Shown: positions 49,167 to 58,817, counted from the first letter of the stretch. The stretch is 64,000 bases of DNA from JAHBNG01 sp039028975 (GCA_039028975.1 JBCCHB010000052.1:30795-94794), one strand, 5' to 3'. The notes: generated from the letters alone by a model not told the origin. Made by a program: numbers and translations.

Positions 49167-50960
49167 CTACTTACCAGCCTCCGCCAACTCAACCGCAATC
49201 GTTCCTAGCCTTTCTTTGCTCAATAGCTCGGGCATAAACGTAGCTAGCCTTCGTAGGCTGACCTCACGGAGCATGGCGTTGGTGCGAATGTTCTGGATCA
49301 TCTCTGGTGGCAGGTTAGCGGCTAGAACAGCTTTGGCTTGAGGATGGTCCAAGAGATCGGCTAGGGGTGTAGAGATACGAAAGCGACTTCCCTCTTCGTC
49401 AGGAACGCCAGCAGCAGGATCTTCGGGGACCGCTACGACTTGCAAGGCTAGTTCATGGTGTTTGGCTGCATGCAGATGGGCATCGGTTATCTGGCCATCT
49501 TGAGGAAGCCCTAGACGTACATATTGCTCAGGCTGGGTATGGTGGGAGGCCATGACATCGACCATGAGCTGAATCATACGAAGTTCAATTTCGTCGTTGA
49601 TGATGGGGCTCTCCTGGTTGGGGTCACTCTGCAAGTCAAAGAGAAGCGTAGCCCGCTTGCTGCCCATGCGAGCTCGGTAGGGAATCTTCATGACTGGACA
49701 GCCTTTGGTAAAGTCCATGGGCGGGGACATAACCGTCTCTTGCAGTTCGTCTACGGTAAACATGTGATTCATGTGGGTGGGCATCAGAGTGTATTCGTAG
49801 AGGGTGGGGTCACTCTCCTCATCGTTGGCTCGCATATAGACGTAGCGCCCATCAGTGACGCTAACCCAAGCACCGTAGGTCCCAAAAAGCGCAGCATCCC
49901 GCACCGGCCTGTCCCTGGCGATGGCCTCATGCAGCGGGGTTCCTCTCATCTGTGCTGGGATCTCTACCTCAAAATAGTCTAGTAAAGTGGGTGCCAGATC
50001 AATGGTCTGGACCAGCGCATCCCGTCGCTCTCCTCGCTTACCGGATCGTGGATCCCAAACAAAAAATGGAATATGGGCCAGCTCGTTATACCAGGGCATA
50101 AGATTTTTGGCCCACCAGCCATGTTCCCCAAGTAGGAACCCGTGATCCGTGTTGACGATAAGCAGCGTATCCTCCCATAGGTCGAGTGCGTCCATCTTGT
50201 CCAGCACTTTGCCCAAGTAGGCATCGCACATGCTAAGGAGCGCTGCATATTCATTGCGCATATGCTGGATCTGATCGGCTGGTTCGGTGGCCGGTTTATA
50301 AGCAGGCCAGTCGAAGTGGGGGCCGTCATAGTCATGCGGATAGAGGTCCTTCCATTGCTGCTGGGTGAAGAACGGTTCATGAGGATCAAAGGTTTCAATC
50401 TGAAGGAACCAGCTGTCCTCAGCATGATTTCTATCGATAAAGTCTAGCCCATTGGCAAAGGTGCGGGCTTGGGGCATCGCTTCTTCATTCTGCATATATT
50501 GACGATTGGTCATCTCATAGCGGAATTGACTTTTGGTATTAGGCAGAATGTATGACTCTGGATAAGGTGGCTCCCCTACTTGGCCTTTCCAGTGATCTCC
50601 CTCATGACCCCGTTCACACTCCCAAGAATCGTAACGAGAGTGATAGGTAGCACCGCCATCTTCCCAATAATGCATGTGATCACTGACCAAATGGGTATAG
50701 ACCCCATGTTGGGAGAGGAGGGCGGGCATAGAATCGTCAAAAGGCTCGAGTGGCCCCCAGGAACGATGTAAGAAATTGTAGCGCCCCGTATGCAACTCGC
50801 GCCGGGTTGGCATACAAGGCATGGAGCCGATGTAGCAGTTGTCAAAGGTGACCGTGCGCTCGGCCAAACGCTGGAAGTTAGGGGCATGAGTCCAATCGCA
50901 ACCATAATTGGGCAGCATGTGCCGATTGAGGCTGTCGAACATGACCATGATGGCTTTCAT
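49167..50960 (-). CDS. Sulfatase (alkaline-phosphatase superfamily)
   Basis: ATG at 50960 follows GGAGATC and gives MKAIMVMFDSLNRHMLPNYG, the standard sulfatase start with metal-binding Asp9; an in-frame start 24 codons upstream adds nothing conserved. The 597-residue protein has the formylglycine motif PCMPTRRELHTG with Cys49, and LIVNTDHGFLLGEHGWWAKN with the Asp-His metal ligands. No signal peptide, so it would act in the cytosol. A formylglycine-generating enzyme would be needed and is not in the window. Closest in type to choline- or arylsulfatase-like enzymes; substrate unknown. Confidence 0.9.
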   Translation of the reverse strand: MKAIMVMFDSLNRHMLPNYGCDWTHAPNFQRLAERTVTFDNCYIGSMPCMPTRRELHTGRYNFLHRSWGPLEPFDDSMPALLSQHGVYTHLVSDHMHYWEDGGATYHSRYDSWECERGHEGDHWKGQVGEPPYPESYILPNTKSQFRYEMTNRQYMQNEEAMPQARTFANGLDFIDRNHAEDSWFLQIETFDPHEPFFTQQQWKDLYPHDYDGPHFDWPAYKPATEPADQIQHMRNEYAALLSMCDAYLGKVLDKMDALDLWEDTLLIVNTDHGFLLGEHGWWAKNLMPWYNELAHIPFFVWDPRSGKRGERRDALVQTIDLAPTLLDYFEVEIPAQMRGTPLHEAIARDRPVRDAALFGTYGAWVSVTDGRYVYMRANDEESDPTLYEYTLMPTHMNHMFTVDELQETVMSPPMDFTKGCPVMKIPYRARMGSKRATLLFDLQSDPNQESPIINDEIELRMIQLMVDVMASHHTQPEQYVRLGLPQDGQITDAHLHAAKHHELALQVVAVPEDPAAGVPDEEGSRFRISTPLADLLDHPQAKAVLAANLPPEMIQNIRTNAMLREVSLRRLATFMPELLSKERLGTIAVELAEAGK

Positions 50961-51077
50961 AGGTTGAGATCTCCATTGGTTTTGCAGGGAGTGGGTCATT
51001 CTTTCACTTATTGTAATACAGCCCATTCTCATTCCAATATTTTTCCTTTACGTTTTGGCACCATATGAATAAAACGC

Positions 51078-51106
51078 TTGACAAATAAGATAATCCGCTG
51101 TATTAT
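51078..51106 (+). promoter_or_regulatory. Strong sigma70 promoter of the ArsR gene
   Basis: TTGACA (51078-51083), exactly 17 nt, then TATTAT (51101-51106): six of six and five of six consensus bases. It drives the ArsR/SRPBCC pair. Confidence 0.8.
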
Positions 51107-51113
51107 ATCAACA

Positions 51114-51125
51114 GCTTAATTAAGC
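51114..51125. promoter_or_regulatory. ArsR-type operator candidate
   Basis: GCTTAATTAAGC is a perfect 12-bp palindrome at the expected transcription start, followed by a looser TTAAGCAATAACTTAA. Position just after the -10 suits repression by the ArsR protein encoded directly downstream. Confidence 0.6.
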
Positions 51126-51156
51126 AATAACTTAAATAAAGTTGGATAAGATAATC

Positions 51157-51510
51157 ATGAGAGGTGATGACGACAGACTAAGCCAGACCTTTGCAGCATT
51201 GGCGAATTCGACACGGCGAGCGATTTTGGCACGTTTAGCAGAAGGTGAAGCGACCGTGAAAGAACTTGCAGAGCCGTTTAACATGAGTTTGCCAGCCATT
51301 TCTCAGCATATCAAAGTATTGGAGCGTGCAGGGCTAATCACCCAAGGACAAAAGGCCCAGTTTCGGCCTTGCACCATCGACGTAACTCCCCTGCGCGAAA
51401 TTTCCCAGTGGACAGAGCAGTACCGCCATATCTGGGAGGCAAGCTTTGACCGCATGGATGACTATCTCGATCAATTGAAGAGTAAAGAGCAAGATAAGGG
51501 AAAGGATTAG
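51157..51510 (+). CDS. ArsR-family transcriptional regulator
   Basis: ATG 51157 gives the standard start MRGDDDRLSQTFAALANSTR; a TTG five codons earlier is possible, and neither has a strong ribosome binding site. The 117-residue protein has the winged helix with recognition helix FNMSLPAISQHIKVLERAGL and wing QGQKAQFRPC. It lacks the C-x-C metal motif of metal sensors, fitting the group that pairs with SRPBCC proteins. It likely represses its own promoter (51078-51106). The SRPBCC gene follows by 10 bp. Confidence 0.9.
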   Translation: MRGDDDRLSQTFAALANSTRRAILARLAEGEATVKELAEPFNMSLPAISQHIKVLERAGLITQGQKAQFRPCTIDVTPLREISQWTEQYRHIWEASFDRMDDYLDQLKSKEQDKGKD

Positions 51511-51520
51511 GAAAACGACT

Positions 51521-52015
51521 ATGAGTGACACTACAACTTCTAAAGATGCAGTGGTAATTGAACGTACGTTTGACGCGCCTATCGATCTCATTTGGCAGAT
51601 GTGGACGCAAGCTGAGCACTTCCAAAGCTGGTATGGGCCAAAAGGCATGACCATCCCTGTGGCGAATATGGACGTGCGTGTCGGTGGCAAGCGCCACATC
51701 TGTATGGCATCCCCCGATGGCAACATGAAAATGTGGTTTACTGGTGAATACCAGGAAGTAACCCCTACCTCGCGCCTAGTCTATACTGACAGCATGTCGG
51801 ACGAAGATGGCAATGTCATCCCCCCATCTGCTATGGGCATGCCAGAAGGGCACCCCGAAACGACGGAAGTTATCGTTGAATTAGAGGATTTGGGCGGGAC
51901 CACCAAAATGGTGATGACGCATGTGGGTGTGCCAGCAGACTCACCTGGCGCAGGCGGTTGGAACATGGCCTTTGACAAGTTGGCAGATCACGTCGAATCG
52001 GTTCTCAATACCTAA
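51521..52015 (+). CDS. SRPBCC (AHSA1/START-like) domain protein
   Basis: A 164-residue protein of the AHSA1-like SRPBCC superfamily, starting with the family pattern VVIERTFDAPIDLIWQMWTQ and AEHFQSWYGPKGMTIP, then RVGGKRHICM, and ending TKMVMTHVGVPADSPGAGGW with a terminal helix. These proteins bind hydrophobic ligands in a deep cavity. Coupling with an ArsR repressor is a very common pairing whose inducer is usually unknown. Confidence 0.88.
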   Translation: MSDTTTSKDAVVIERTFDAPIDLIWQMWTQAEHFQSWYGPKGMTIPVANMDVRVGGKRHICMASPDGNMKMWFTGEYQEVTPTSRLVYTDSMSDEDGNVIPPSAMGMPEGHPETTEVIVELEDLGGTTKMVMTHVGVPADSPGAGGWNMAFDKLADHVESVLNT

Positions 52016-52263
52016 CCGAGGCAAGCCAGAAGATTAATCACGAAGAAGCGATAGGGAGAAGCGAGACGAAGCAGAGAAGAAGTCCTTCGTCTTCCTTCTC
52101 TACGTCATAACTTGGTAGCTATACGGCATTTTGGCATTCATCAACCCCATTTTGAACCGCTCTTGATGCTCAGCCCCATTTGAAAGCCTGTGTTTTCCGC
52201 AACCTCTACAGAAGAGAGCAAACCAGGGTTTTCAAAGCGACCTTACGACAATCATAAGAAAAT

Positions 52264-52683
52264 ATGAACTATATAAAAATCGTATTCGGCGCGCTTGCGT
52301 ACTTTGTTTCAAGTTTTGTCTTCCAAGGGATATTGGGTTTTGTATTGGCCGGAGACTACTTTTCCAGCATCTCAATTATGCGAAATCCGCCCATACTACT
52401 GTTAGCCTTCTCCCAGGCAATTATTTCTGGCATCGCTTTTGCTATCCTATATCCAATCACAAATTTTGCCGGAAATCCTGTTAGCAGAGGTCTTAAATTC
52501 GGCCTATTGCTTGGGTTTATTATGGTGCCATTTATTGCCGTCGATCTGCCAGCTAGGTTTATGCTCCCATCGATTGAGACGTGGATTTGGGTGCAAGTAC
52601 TAGTCGGGCTATTACATTATTCTGTTGCAGGTATTTTGATAGGGCTAATTTATGGACGTCATGACCAGAAAGGCCAAGTATAA
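52264..52683 (+). CDS. Small four-helix membrane protein, unknown
   Basis: The 139-residue protein has four hydrophobic segments: IVFGALAYFVSSFVFQGIL, LLAFSQAIISGIAFAILYP, GLLLGFIMVPFIAVDL and VLVGLLHYSVAGILIGLIYG. It belongs to a group of small integral membrane proteins I cannot name with certainty. It lacks a clear ribosome binding site and follows the SRPBCC gene by 248 bp of low-information DNA, in which only a weak AGAGAAG/CTTCTCT hairpin (about 52068-52101) is seen. The gene is convergent with the regulator at 52713. Confidence 0.7.
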   Translation: MNYIKIVFGALAYFVSSFVFQGILGFVLAGDYFSSISIMRNPPILLLAFSQAIISGIAFAILYPITNFAGNPVSRGLKFGLLLGFIMVPFIAVDLPARFMLPSIETWIWVQVLVGLLHYSVAGILIGLIYGRHDQKGQV

Positions 52684-52712
52684 AATAGCCCCGATACCAA
52701 GAGATTCCGTGT

Positions 52713-55700
52713 TTAAATGCCTATAGAAATAATATCCTCCAGCTCCGCAACAGTGGCCCAGAGATCTCTAGCGATACCTTGTTCCTTAGCCACAGCAGCT
52801 GTCTCTGGTCGCAGCATTTCCGCCGCAACCTTGATGAATGGCCCGATGATGCGCTGAAACCAGTGCGAATTGGCCACATATGGGTAGCGTTGCGCTAGGG
52901 CATAGAGTTCTACGGCCCGTTCTGGTTTTTCCAAGTTCGCTAAGTAACCGGCAGCTAAACAGATGCCGTCTACACCTGTGATAAAGGAGCGGGTTTGATG
53001 AGCCAATGGCAAGACGTCGCTCAGGCATTCCTGGATTTTGTCAAGCTTGCCAAGCTGCAGGTGGGCAAAGCCAAGCGTGATCATGACATCATGTCCTCTG
53101 TGCGCCCAGCCTAATTCCTTGTGCATGGCAACACTCCGGCTTAACGACTCTTCTGCTCTTGTCAAATCTCCTTCCACCAATTCCGCAGCGCCGACACACC
53201 AGAGCACATAAGAGGTTGTCCATGGTTCATTCAGATCGCTACACAACTCAAGTGCCCTCTTGGCAATGGCCTGGGATTCGCCAAAGTAACCCAGATGTGC
53301 AGTAGCGTGAGACAGAGTAGCCATCGTACCCACCATCCTAGGGCGAGTTCCTAATTCCTCACAAAGTTCAAGATTTTCCGAAAACCAGCTGCGGGCCTCC
53401 TCAAACTTACCTTGGACTAAGGATGCAATACCAAGAATTCCGAGGCAATCTAGAGGAAGCGCGTTGGCACCAACTTCTCGGCAAATCGATAGGCATTGTT
53501 TAAGCAAATCTTCGCCCTCAATCGCTTTGCCTTGAAGTACTTTGTCGAGTCCCTGGATCGTTAGCACATTTACCATACCACGCTTATTTTCTATAGAACG
53601 ATAGAGTTTCAAGCTTTCTTCGAGTAACAAAGCCCTCTCATTGTCCGAATCTGCGTGATCTGACTTAGATCCGAGTAAGTAAAGTACATGTGCAAGTTCG
53701 CTGGTTTCATTAAGCTTGCGATATATGGATAAAGCCTGTCCTAACCACTCCTGAGCTTCCATCATGTTTTCAGCTTGCTGTCCAAGTTCAAGATAGGTGG
53801 CAGCTTTCTCACGCTCAATGTCCTGATTGTTCAGGACTGGCTCGCTTAGCAAACCTAGGCTTTGTTGTACCAAGTGATTCGCAGGCTCGATCTGACCCAA
53901 CAAACGGTTAAAGTACGCTTGCCAGGTGAGCAGCTTGCTCAGTATGCGTTTACCCTCGCCTGTGTGCAAGTGAAGAAGCCTTTCCGTTGCCATGCGACAG
54001 CTCGCTTCCCCATCGTGAAAGCGAGCTCGCCACTCGTAGAAAGTACCTAAACAATTGATGGAGCTATCGAGGTGCTTAAGCTCACCATGTTCAACCGCCC
54101 ACTGCCAGGCAACGCGGATATTTTCACCTTCTCTTTCGATCTCGATGAGTGCCTGCTGCTGACGTGCGCTCTTCAAATCGCCTTCGTGCTGTTGCAAAAA
54201 TGTACTAAAAAATTCGCTATGGTCTTGGTAAACGAGGCTCTCCCTCCCTGGTAATTGGGAGAGTTTCTGTGCCGCAAACTGGCGCAGAAGCTCGTGGATT
54301 GTAAAGCGACCGTCTGCAGTGCGATGGAGCAAAAATTTGCTGACAAGCGCCATCAGGTCAGACAGCCTGGCGCCCATAACAGCTTGCGCTGACTCTTGGG
54401 TGAAGCCGCCGCGGAAGATTGACGATTTCTGCAAGATGGACTGCTCCCGTTCTGTCAGGAGCGACCAAGTATGGTCAAAGACGGCTTGGAGGTTCTGGTG
54501 TCTAGCGGGCAGCCCTCCTTGTTCATCTTGTAGGAAGTTAAAGTTCCGTTCGATTTCATTAGCGATTTCATCAGGCCTCAGCATCTCAATCCAACCTGCT
54601 GCCAGGATGATAGCCAAGGGGATACCCTCCACCAAACGACAGATGCGAATTACATCCGCACTCATTTCATGGGGCAGCTCAAAGTCTGGATTCGATCTAC
54701 GAGCCTGCTGTTCAAAGAGAGTCAGCGCGCCAAATCGGTGTTGGCTTTTTTCGACAATCATGGAGTTTATCGGCATTTCGTCGCCAGGATAGGCTAAGCC
54801 ATCCAGGGGATAGAGTTGTTCACCGTGAATTTGCAGCCTCATGCGGGAAGTCGCCAGAATTTTGAGATCTGGTGCCTCTTCGAGCATCTTTATGACAAGC
54901 CCAACACCATCCAAAAGATGCTCAAAGTTGTCCATGACAAGCAGCATCTGCTTTTCGCGCAGATAGTCCAGTATCTGTTGCTCTGGTGGGGTATCTTCGT
55001 AGAAAGAAAAGCGTAACGCTTCGGCCATAGCCGAGAGTAAGCCAGTGGCCGAATCTAACGCAGCCAGCGAAACCAAGGCGGCACCATGTTGAAATGAGCT
55101 CTGCCAAGCCAAGGCAGTTTCCATTGCTAGGTGGGTTTTTCCAATGCCGCCAGGACCAACAATCGTCAATAGACGAATCTCAGGATTCACCATCAGTCCA
55201 TTGAGCGCTGTCAATTCCTGTTCACGGCCAATCAATGGCGTTAGAGCACGTGGGATCGTCTGTAGCGGGGTTGATACGCGTCTTTGGCTCGTAACCCCAT
55301 TGAGTAAATTGGCGCGGATCTGTTCAAAGAGCTCTATCGTTTCATCAGAGGGTTCGACTCCCAATTCTTCCATTAGTAACCGCTGGCAGCTTCTATAGTG
55401 GGCCAATGCTTCATTTCGCTTGCCGCTGAGGGCAAGTAACCGCATCACTTGTTGATGTGCCTCTTCCTGCCAGGAATCCAGCGCGATCCAACGCCGAGCA
55501 TAAATAAGCGCCTGCTCATATGCGTTTTTCTCAAAATAGTGATTCGTCAGATGCCTGAGCGCTTTACCTATCTGCTGATGGTAGTACTCTCTTTTAAGCA
55601 AAATCCACTCCTCGAAGGCTGGGCAGTCTTCGAGAGAAAAGCCAGCTAGAAAGGGATCATCAACCCCAGCTACAGCTACATCAAGTTCTCGGAGAATTTT

Positions 55701-56057
55701 CTGATCAAGCGAATCAGATCTGGCGAGGCGACCGAACAGGGTAACGTCCAGATAGGAGTCACTTGCTTGATTAAATTGAATGGAGTGACGGGTAATTTCC
55801 AAATGAGGAGGCGACGCGTGATGATCGTCTATAACGCGCCGTACATTGGCCAACGCACTACGCAAGCTTGCGCGAGCCGAGGATTGGGGGTAATCTGGCC
55901 AGAGCATACCTGCCAACTCTTCACGAGGGTGGGGGCGTGTCTCGATGACCAAGTAGACTAGCAGTGCCTGTGCCTTCCTTGAGGCAAAACCAGACACAGG
56001 GTTGCCATGTAGTTTCACCTGCAATAGTCCAAGTAGAGAGATAGAAAGTCTAGGCAT
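52713..56057 (-). CDS. AfsR/SARP-type transcriptional regulator with NB-ARC ATPase and TPR
   Basis: This 1114-residue protein has an OmpR-like N-terminal DNA-binding domain (MPRLSISLLGLLQVKLHGNP onward, about 1-95) and a BTAD helical domain (about 100-245, with EEAHQQVMRLLALSGKRNEA). A STAND ATPase follows, with Walker A GPGGIGKTHLA near residue 300 and MLLVMDNFEHLL as Walker B. The C-terminal half consists of TPR-like repeats. Such proteins act as ATP-switched activators that bind direct repeats. It is a close paralogue of the 1123-residue protein at 59345 and is transcribed away from it. Confidence 0.9.
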   Translation of the reverse strand: MPRLSISLLGLLQVKLHGNPVSGFASRKAQALLVYLVIETRPHPREELAGMLWPDYPQSSARASLRSALANVRRVIDDHHASPPHLEITRHSIQFNQASDSYLDVTLFGRLARSDSLDQKILRELDVAVAGVDDPFLAGFSLEDCPAFEEWILLKREYYHQQIGKALRHLTNHYFEKNAYEQALIYARRWIALDSWQEEAHQQVMRLLALSGKRNEALAHYRSCQRLLMEELGVEPSDETIELFEQIRANLLNGVTSQRRVSTPLQTIPRALTPLIGREQELTALNGLMVNPEIRLLTIVGPGGIGKTHLAMETALAWQSSFQHGAALVSLAALDSATGLLSAMAEALRFSFYEDTPPEQQILDYLREKQMLLVMDNFEHLLDGVGLVIKMLEEAPDLKILATSRMRLQIHGEQLYPLDGLAYPGDEMPINSMIVEKSQHRFGALTLFEQQARRSNPDFELPHEMSADVIRICRLVEGIPLAIILAAGWIEMLRPDEIANEIERNFNFLQDEQGGLPARHQNLQAVFDHTWSLLTEREQSILQKSSIFRGGFTQESAQAVMGARLSDLMALVSKFLLHRTADGRFTIHELLRQFAAQKLSQLPGRESLVYQDHSEFFSTFLQQHEGDLKSARQQQALIEIEREGENIRVAWQWAVEHGELKHLDSSINCLGTFYEWRARFHDGEASCRMATERLLHLHTGEGKRILSKLLTWQAYFNRLLGQIEPANHLVQQSLGLLSEPVLNNQDIEREKAATYLELGQQAENMMEAQEWLGQALSIYRKLNETSELAHVLYLLGSKSDHADSDNERALLLEESLKLYRSIENKRGMVNVLTIQGLDKVLQGKAIEGEDLLKQCLSICREVGANALPLDCLGILGIASLVQGKFEEARSWFSENLELCEELGTRPRMVGTMATLSHATAHLGYFGESQAIAKRALELCSDLNEPWTTSYVLWCVGAAELVEGDLTRAEESLSRSVAMHKELGWAHRGHDVMITLGFAHLQLGKLDKIQECLSDVLPLAHQTRSFITGVDGICLAAGYLANLEKPERAVELYALAQRYPYVANSHWFQRIIGPFIKVAAEMLRPETAAVAKEQGIARDLWATVAELEDIISIGI

Positions 56058-56093
56058 AGAAGTTTTATGAAGGCTAGTTGATAAAACAAGACA

Positions 56094-56122
56094 ATTATAC
56101 TGAATTTCCTGTACCCCTCCAA
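56094..56122 (-). promoter_or_regulatory. Promoter of the left AfsR/SARP-type gene
   Basis: On the minus strand TTGGAG (56122-56117), a 17-nt spacer and a perfect TATAAT (56099-56094) lie 37 bp upstream of the ATG at 56057. Confidence 0.65.
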
Positions 56123-56150
56123 TCTACATAAATTAGTTGCGTTTTGGTTA

Positions 56151-56169
56151 CGCTTTCGATGCGCTTTCG
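56151..56169. promoter_or_regulatory. 11-bp-period direct repeat (SARP-like box)
   Basis: CGCTTTCG occurs at 56151-56158 and again at 56162-56169, exactly 11 bp apart, upstream of the -35 element of the regulator gene. SARP regulators bind direct repeats with this one-turn spacing, so this is a candidate autoregulatory site. Confidence 0.5.
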
Positions 56170-56262
56170 CCGCGCCCAAGTGATATGCTGGCTACCACAG
56201 CTTGGTAACGCACTTGCTGTATGATTATTACCTACACATAAGCAAAAACGGAAAAGTTATAG

Positions 56263-56326
56263 AACAAAGATTGCAAAGATTACACAGCTTCAAGATTGAA
56301 TTCTATGTAATCTTCTAATCTCTGTT
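56263..56326. repeat. Imperfect hairpin before the SnoaL-like gene
   Basis: AACAAAGATTGCAAAGATTA (56263 onward) is near-complementary to the stretch reading TGTAATCTTCTAATCTCTGT that ends at 56326. It occupies the 5' flank of the SnoaL-like gene. A similar word, AATCTTCTAATCTTTGTT, occurs near 13911. The 56058-56369 gap has no gene beyond the regulatory sites listed. Confidence 0.45.
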
Positions 56327-56369
56327 TACCATGACTTTCTCGGAATCACTCAGAAAGGAACATACAAAG

Positions 56370-57212
56370 ATGAAAGCATTTCGGATTTCCAGATTTGCAC
56401 TGGTGATCGTATTGGGAATAGTCTTATTGTCGAATTCAGTCGCACTTGCCAAAGAGTCAAATCCAGAAACAATTTATCGAGCCGCGTACGACGCATTCAA
56501 TGCTGGTGATATGGATGCAGCTATGGAATTCTTTGCGGACGATCTGGTAGCTGTTCTTATGCCACCACCACCAGGAACCGATGTAGTGACATTCGGCAAA
56601 GAGGCATTTTCGGAAAGCATGGGTGGTGCAGTTGAAGGAGACATGCAGTGGGAGCTATCAGGTTTTCACATTAATGGTGAAACAGCAAGCTATAATGTCA
56701 GCGTGGCGACCGATGATTTTTTAACTGATTACAACGTCTATCCCCTCGAATTTACGGGTTTTGTCGTTATTCGGGATGGTTTGATTCTCTCTGAGGTGTG
56801 GGCCATGGAGGCGTCATCGCTGGCTAGGCTCGAAAGTGCGCTAGCGGAAATAAGCCGTGAAGAGACTGTTCGGCGATACATGGAAGAGCTGTGGAATGAA
56901 GGTAATCTATCGGTTGCCGATGAGGTTTTATCCCAAGATTTTGTAAGCCATAACTCCCCCGCTGGTGATCGCGAAGCACTCAAACAATCGGTGACCGATT
57001 TCCATGCAGAAAATCCTGGTGCCTACTTCTCAATTGACAACCTGGCCATGTCAGACGATCAGGCCATTGTTGTCACCACCATGTGGGTGGTAGCGGAAGA
57101 TGCGGAAGAAGGAGATGAGGGCGAGCCGGTGAGCGAACCGATGGTGCTGACATTGGGGCTGAAGGATGGAAAAATTACTGACCGTCAACTTTTTATGACG
57201 GCTGAAGAATAG
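56370..57212 (+). CDS. Secreted protein with two SnoaL/NTF2-like domains
   Basis: ATG 56370 follows AAGGAAC and begins a signal peptide (MKAFRISRFALVIVLGIVLL, then SNSVALAKES); an ATG 13 codons upstream would add a charged tail. The 280-residue protein has two NTF2-like cone domains: NPETIYRAAYDAFNAGDMDA onward, and EETVRRYMEELWNEGNLSVA onward, the second resembling ester-cyclase-like SnoaL proteins with DFVSHN. Function is unknown; ligand binding or a simple enzyme outside the membrane is possible. It lies between the two AfsR-type regulators. Confidence 0.78.
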   Translation: MKAFRISRFALVIVLGIVLLSNSVALAKESNPETIYRAAYDAFNAGDMDAAMEFFADDLVAVLMPPPPGTDVVTFGKEAFSESMGGAVEGDMQWELSGFHINGETASYNVSVATDDFLTDYNVYPLEFTGFVVIRDGLILSEVWAMEASSLARLESALAEISREETVRRYMEELWNEGNLSVADEVLSQDFVSHNSPAGDREALKQSVTDFHAENPGAYFSIDNLAMSDDQAIVVTTMWVVAEDAEEGDEGEPVSEPMVLTLGLKDGKITDRQLFMTAEE

Positions 57213-57230
57213 GATTGCTCAACTTTTTTG

Positions 57231-57265
57231 CCAAAGATGAAGGTTGCTCTAACCTTCATCTTTGG
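57231..57265. terminator. 15-bp perfect hairpin between convergent genes
   Basis: CCAAAGATGAAGGTT (57231-57245), a 5-nt loop and AACCTTCATCTTTGG (57251-57265) form a strong hairpin 18 bp after the SnoaL-like stop and 36 bp before the end of the lipoprotein gene. The T-run lies on the wrong side for a textbook terminator, so its action as a bidirectional stop is inferred from position. Confidence 0.5.
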
Positions 57266-57301
57266 TATTCCCAGATAGAGTATCAAGTCAGCACGCCCCA
57301 G

Positions 57302-58780
57302 CTACGGCGCCTTAATCCCAAAGTAAATATCATCGTAATAGAGAGTGGTTGCCTCCCCTTCTGTGAGCGTCAAACATTGTCGCAGCCCAATACGCACTTG
57401 CTCCGCGCTGGGGAATTGGATGTATTGGGAATCGGCATTGGCTTTGGTCGAGTAATAACCGGCGATATCAATCCACATGCCCAGATCGATTCCCGGTCGC
57501 GTGCCGAATGTCCAGCAGTCTGCATTTTCATCACCGATTCTGTTCCCTTGTGCGTCCAAAAATTCAAGGGATACCCACAATCCAGCACCAGGCGGTGGTG
57601 AATAGGCTGACACCTGGAATTTATAATTCTGCTCAGGATCAAGCGGAATTGTCGTAAACCATCCCGGCCATCCTGCTTCGGCACTGCTGCCTGTGGTTAG
57701 CGCCAGGGCATGCGTCCCGGTCTTTGCCCGCTCAGTTGTCCACTCAGCCACAAGATCTGCCCCTCGGGAATCAATCAGCCATTCGGGATGGGATGTTTGC
57801 GGATCTTGTTCAAACGACGCGTTCTTTAGCAAGTTCCCATCCGAATTGAACGAGTTACCCCACGAGAGGTATTCTTCGGGGTGGATGATAATCCCCTCGA
57901 GTTTCACAAGGGGACCGACTGGCTCACAAGGAAGGTCATCTGGCTCCTCCGCTGCTGGACTCGCTGTGAATAGCATTTTGCTTCCCGCTAATGATCCAGT
58001 TCCGTGACCACGATGGATCACGATGAAACGACCATCTGGCGTTGCAAAGCCTTCTCCAGGCAATTCCCATGTACTATCAGAGTAGGCTGTCGGCGTATAG
58101 GTCGCGTTCACCTGGAAGTATATCTCGCCAACTTCCTGATTGACTTCAACTTCACTTTGACCAGCCACCAGTGGTTCTTCTGACAAGAGGGTATTTCCAT
58201 CCGCACAAGCCACATCAATCGCCTCGAATTCAGTTGCCGTGATAGTATGTTCCACGCTAAATTCAGTTGCTTCATCGGGGTGGATGACGATGCCCTCTAG
58301 TTTCACAAGTGGACCAACTGGCTCACAAGGAAGGTCATCTGGTACGTCCTCTGCAGGACTCGCCGTAAAGAGCATCCTGGCCCCTTCGAGTCGTCCTGTT
58401 CCGTGGCCACGATGGATAACAATAAAACTTCCGTCGGGCGTGGCGAATCCCTCTCCGGGCAATACCCACGTACTGTCAGGATACGCGGTAGGGGAATAGA
58501 GTGCGTTTACCTGGAAATACTCTTCGCCGACCTCCTGATTGACTTCGACTTGGCTGCGGCCAGCCAACAGCGGTTCCTCTGAGAGCAAAATATTCCCGTC
58601 GGCACAAGCCACATCAATTGCCTCGAATTCGGTTGCTGTTTGCCCAGTAGCTTCCTGTTCAATATCATCGTTGGCCTGTACCAAGGGTTCACTCATGGGT
58701 TGCAGTGGTACACAGGCACCGAGAATCGGTATGGCCAGCAATACAAATATACTTAAAATCATATCAGTCGTGCGATTCAT
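57302..58780 (-). CDS. Lipoprotein with two tandem copies of an unrecognised HRGHGTG repeat domain
   Basis: The 492-residue protein begins with a lipoprotein signal (MNRTTDMILSIFVLLAIPIL, then GAC with Cys23) behind AAGGAGAAAAG. Two repeats of 133-residue period start at about residues 49 and 182. Each has EFEAIDVACADGN, a W-x-LPGEGFATPDG strand, IVIHRGHGTG, and PDDLPCEPVGPLVKLEGI, with two conserved cysteines (59/152 and 192/285). The C-terminal 180 residues look like a carbohydrate-binding jelly-roll (LLKNASFEQD onward, ending TTLYYDDIYFGIKAP). No known family is recalled for the repeat. Confidence 0.8.
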   Translation of the reverse strand: MNRTTDMILSIFVLLAIPILGACVPLQPMSEPLVQANDDIEQEATGQTATEFEAIDVACADGNILLSEEPLLAGRSQVEVNQEVGEEYFQVNALYSPTAYPDSTWVLPGEGFATPDGSFIVIHRGHGTGRLEGARMLFTASPAEDVPDDLPCEPVGPLVKLEGIVIHPDEATEFSVEHTITATEFEAIDVACADGNTLLSEEPLVAGQSEVEVNQEVGEIYFQVNATYTPTAYSDSTWELPGEGFATPDGRFIVIHRGHGTGSLAGSKMLFTASPAAEEPDDLPCEPVGPLVKLEGIIIHPEEYLSWGNSFNSDGNLLKNASFEQDPQTSHPEWLIDSRGADLVAEWTTERAKTGTHALALTTGSSAEAGWPGWFTTIPLDPEQNYKFQVSAYSPPPGAGLWVSLEFLDAQGNRIGDENADCWTFGTRPGIDLGMWIDIAGYYSTKANADSQYIQFPSAEQVRIGLRQCLTLTEGEATTLYYDDIYFGIKAP

Positions 58781-58817
58781 CTTTTCTCCTTTTGTGGAAT
58801 ATCGAAACCTTCAAAAT

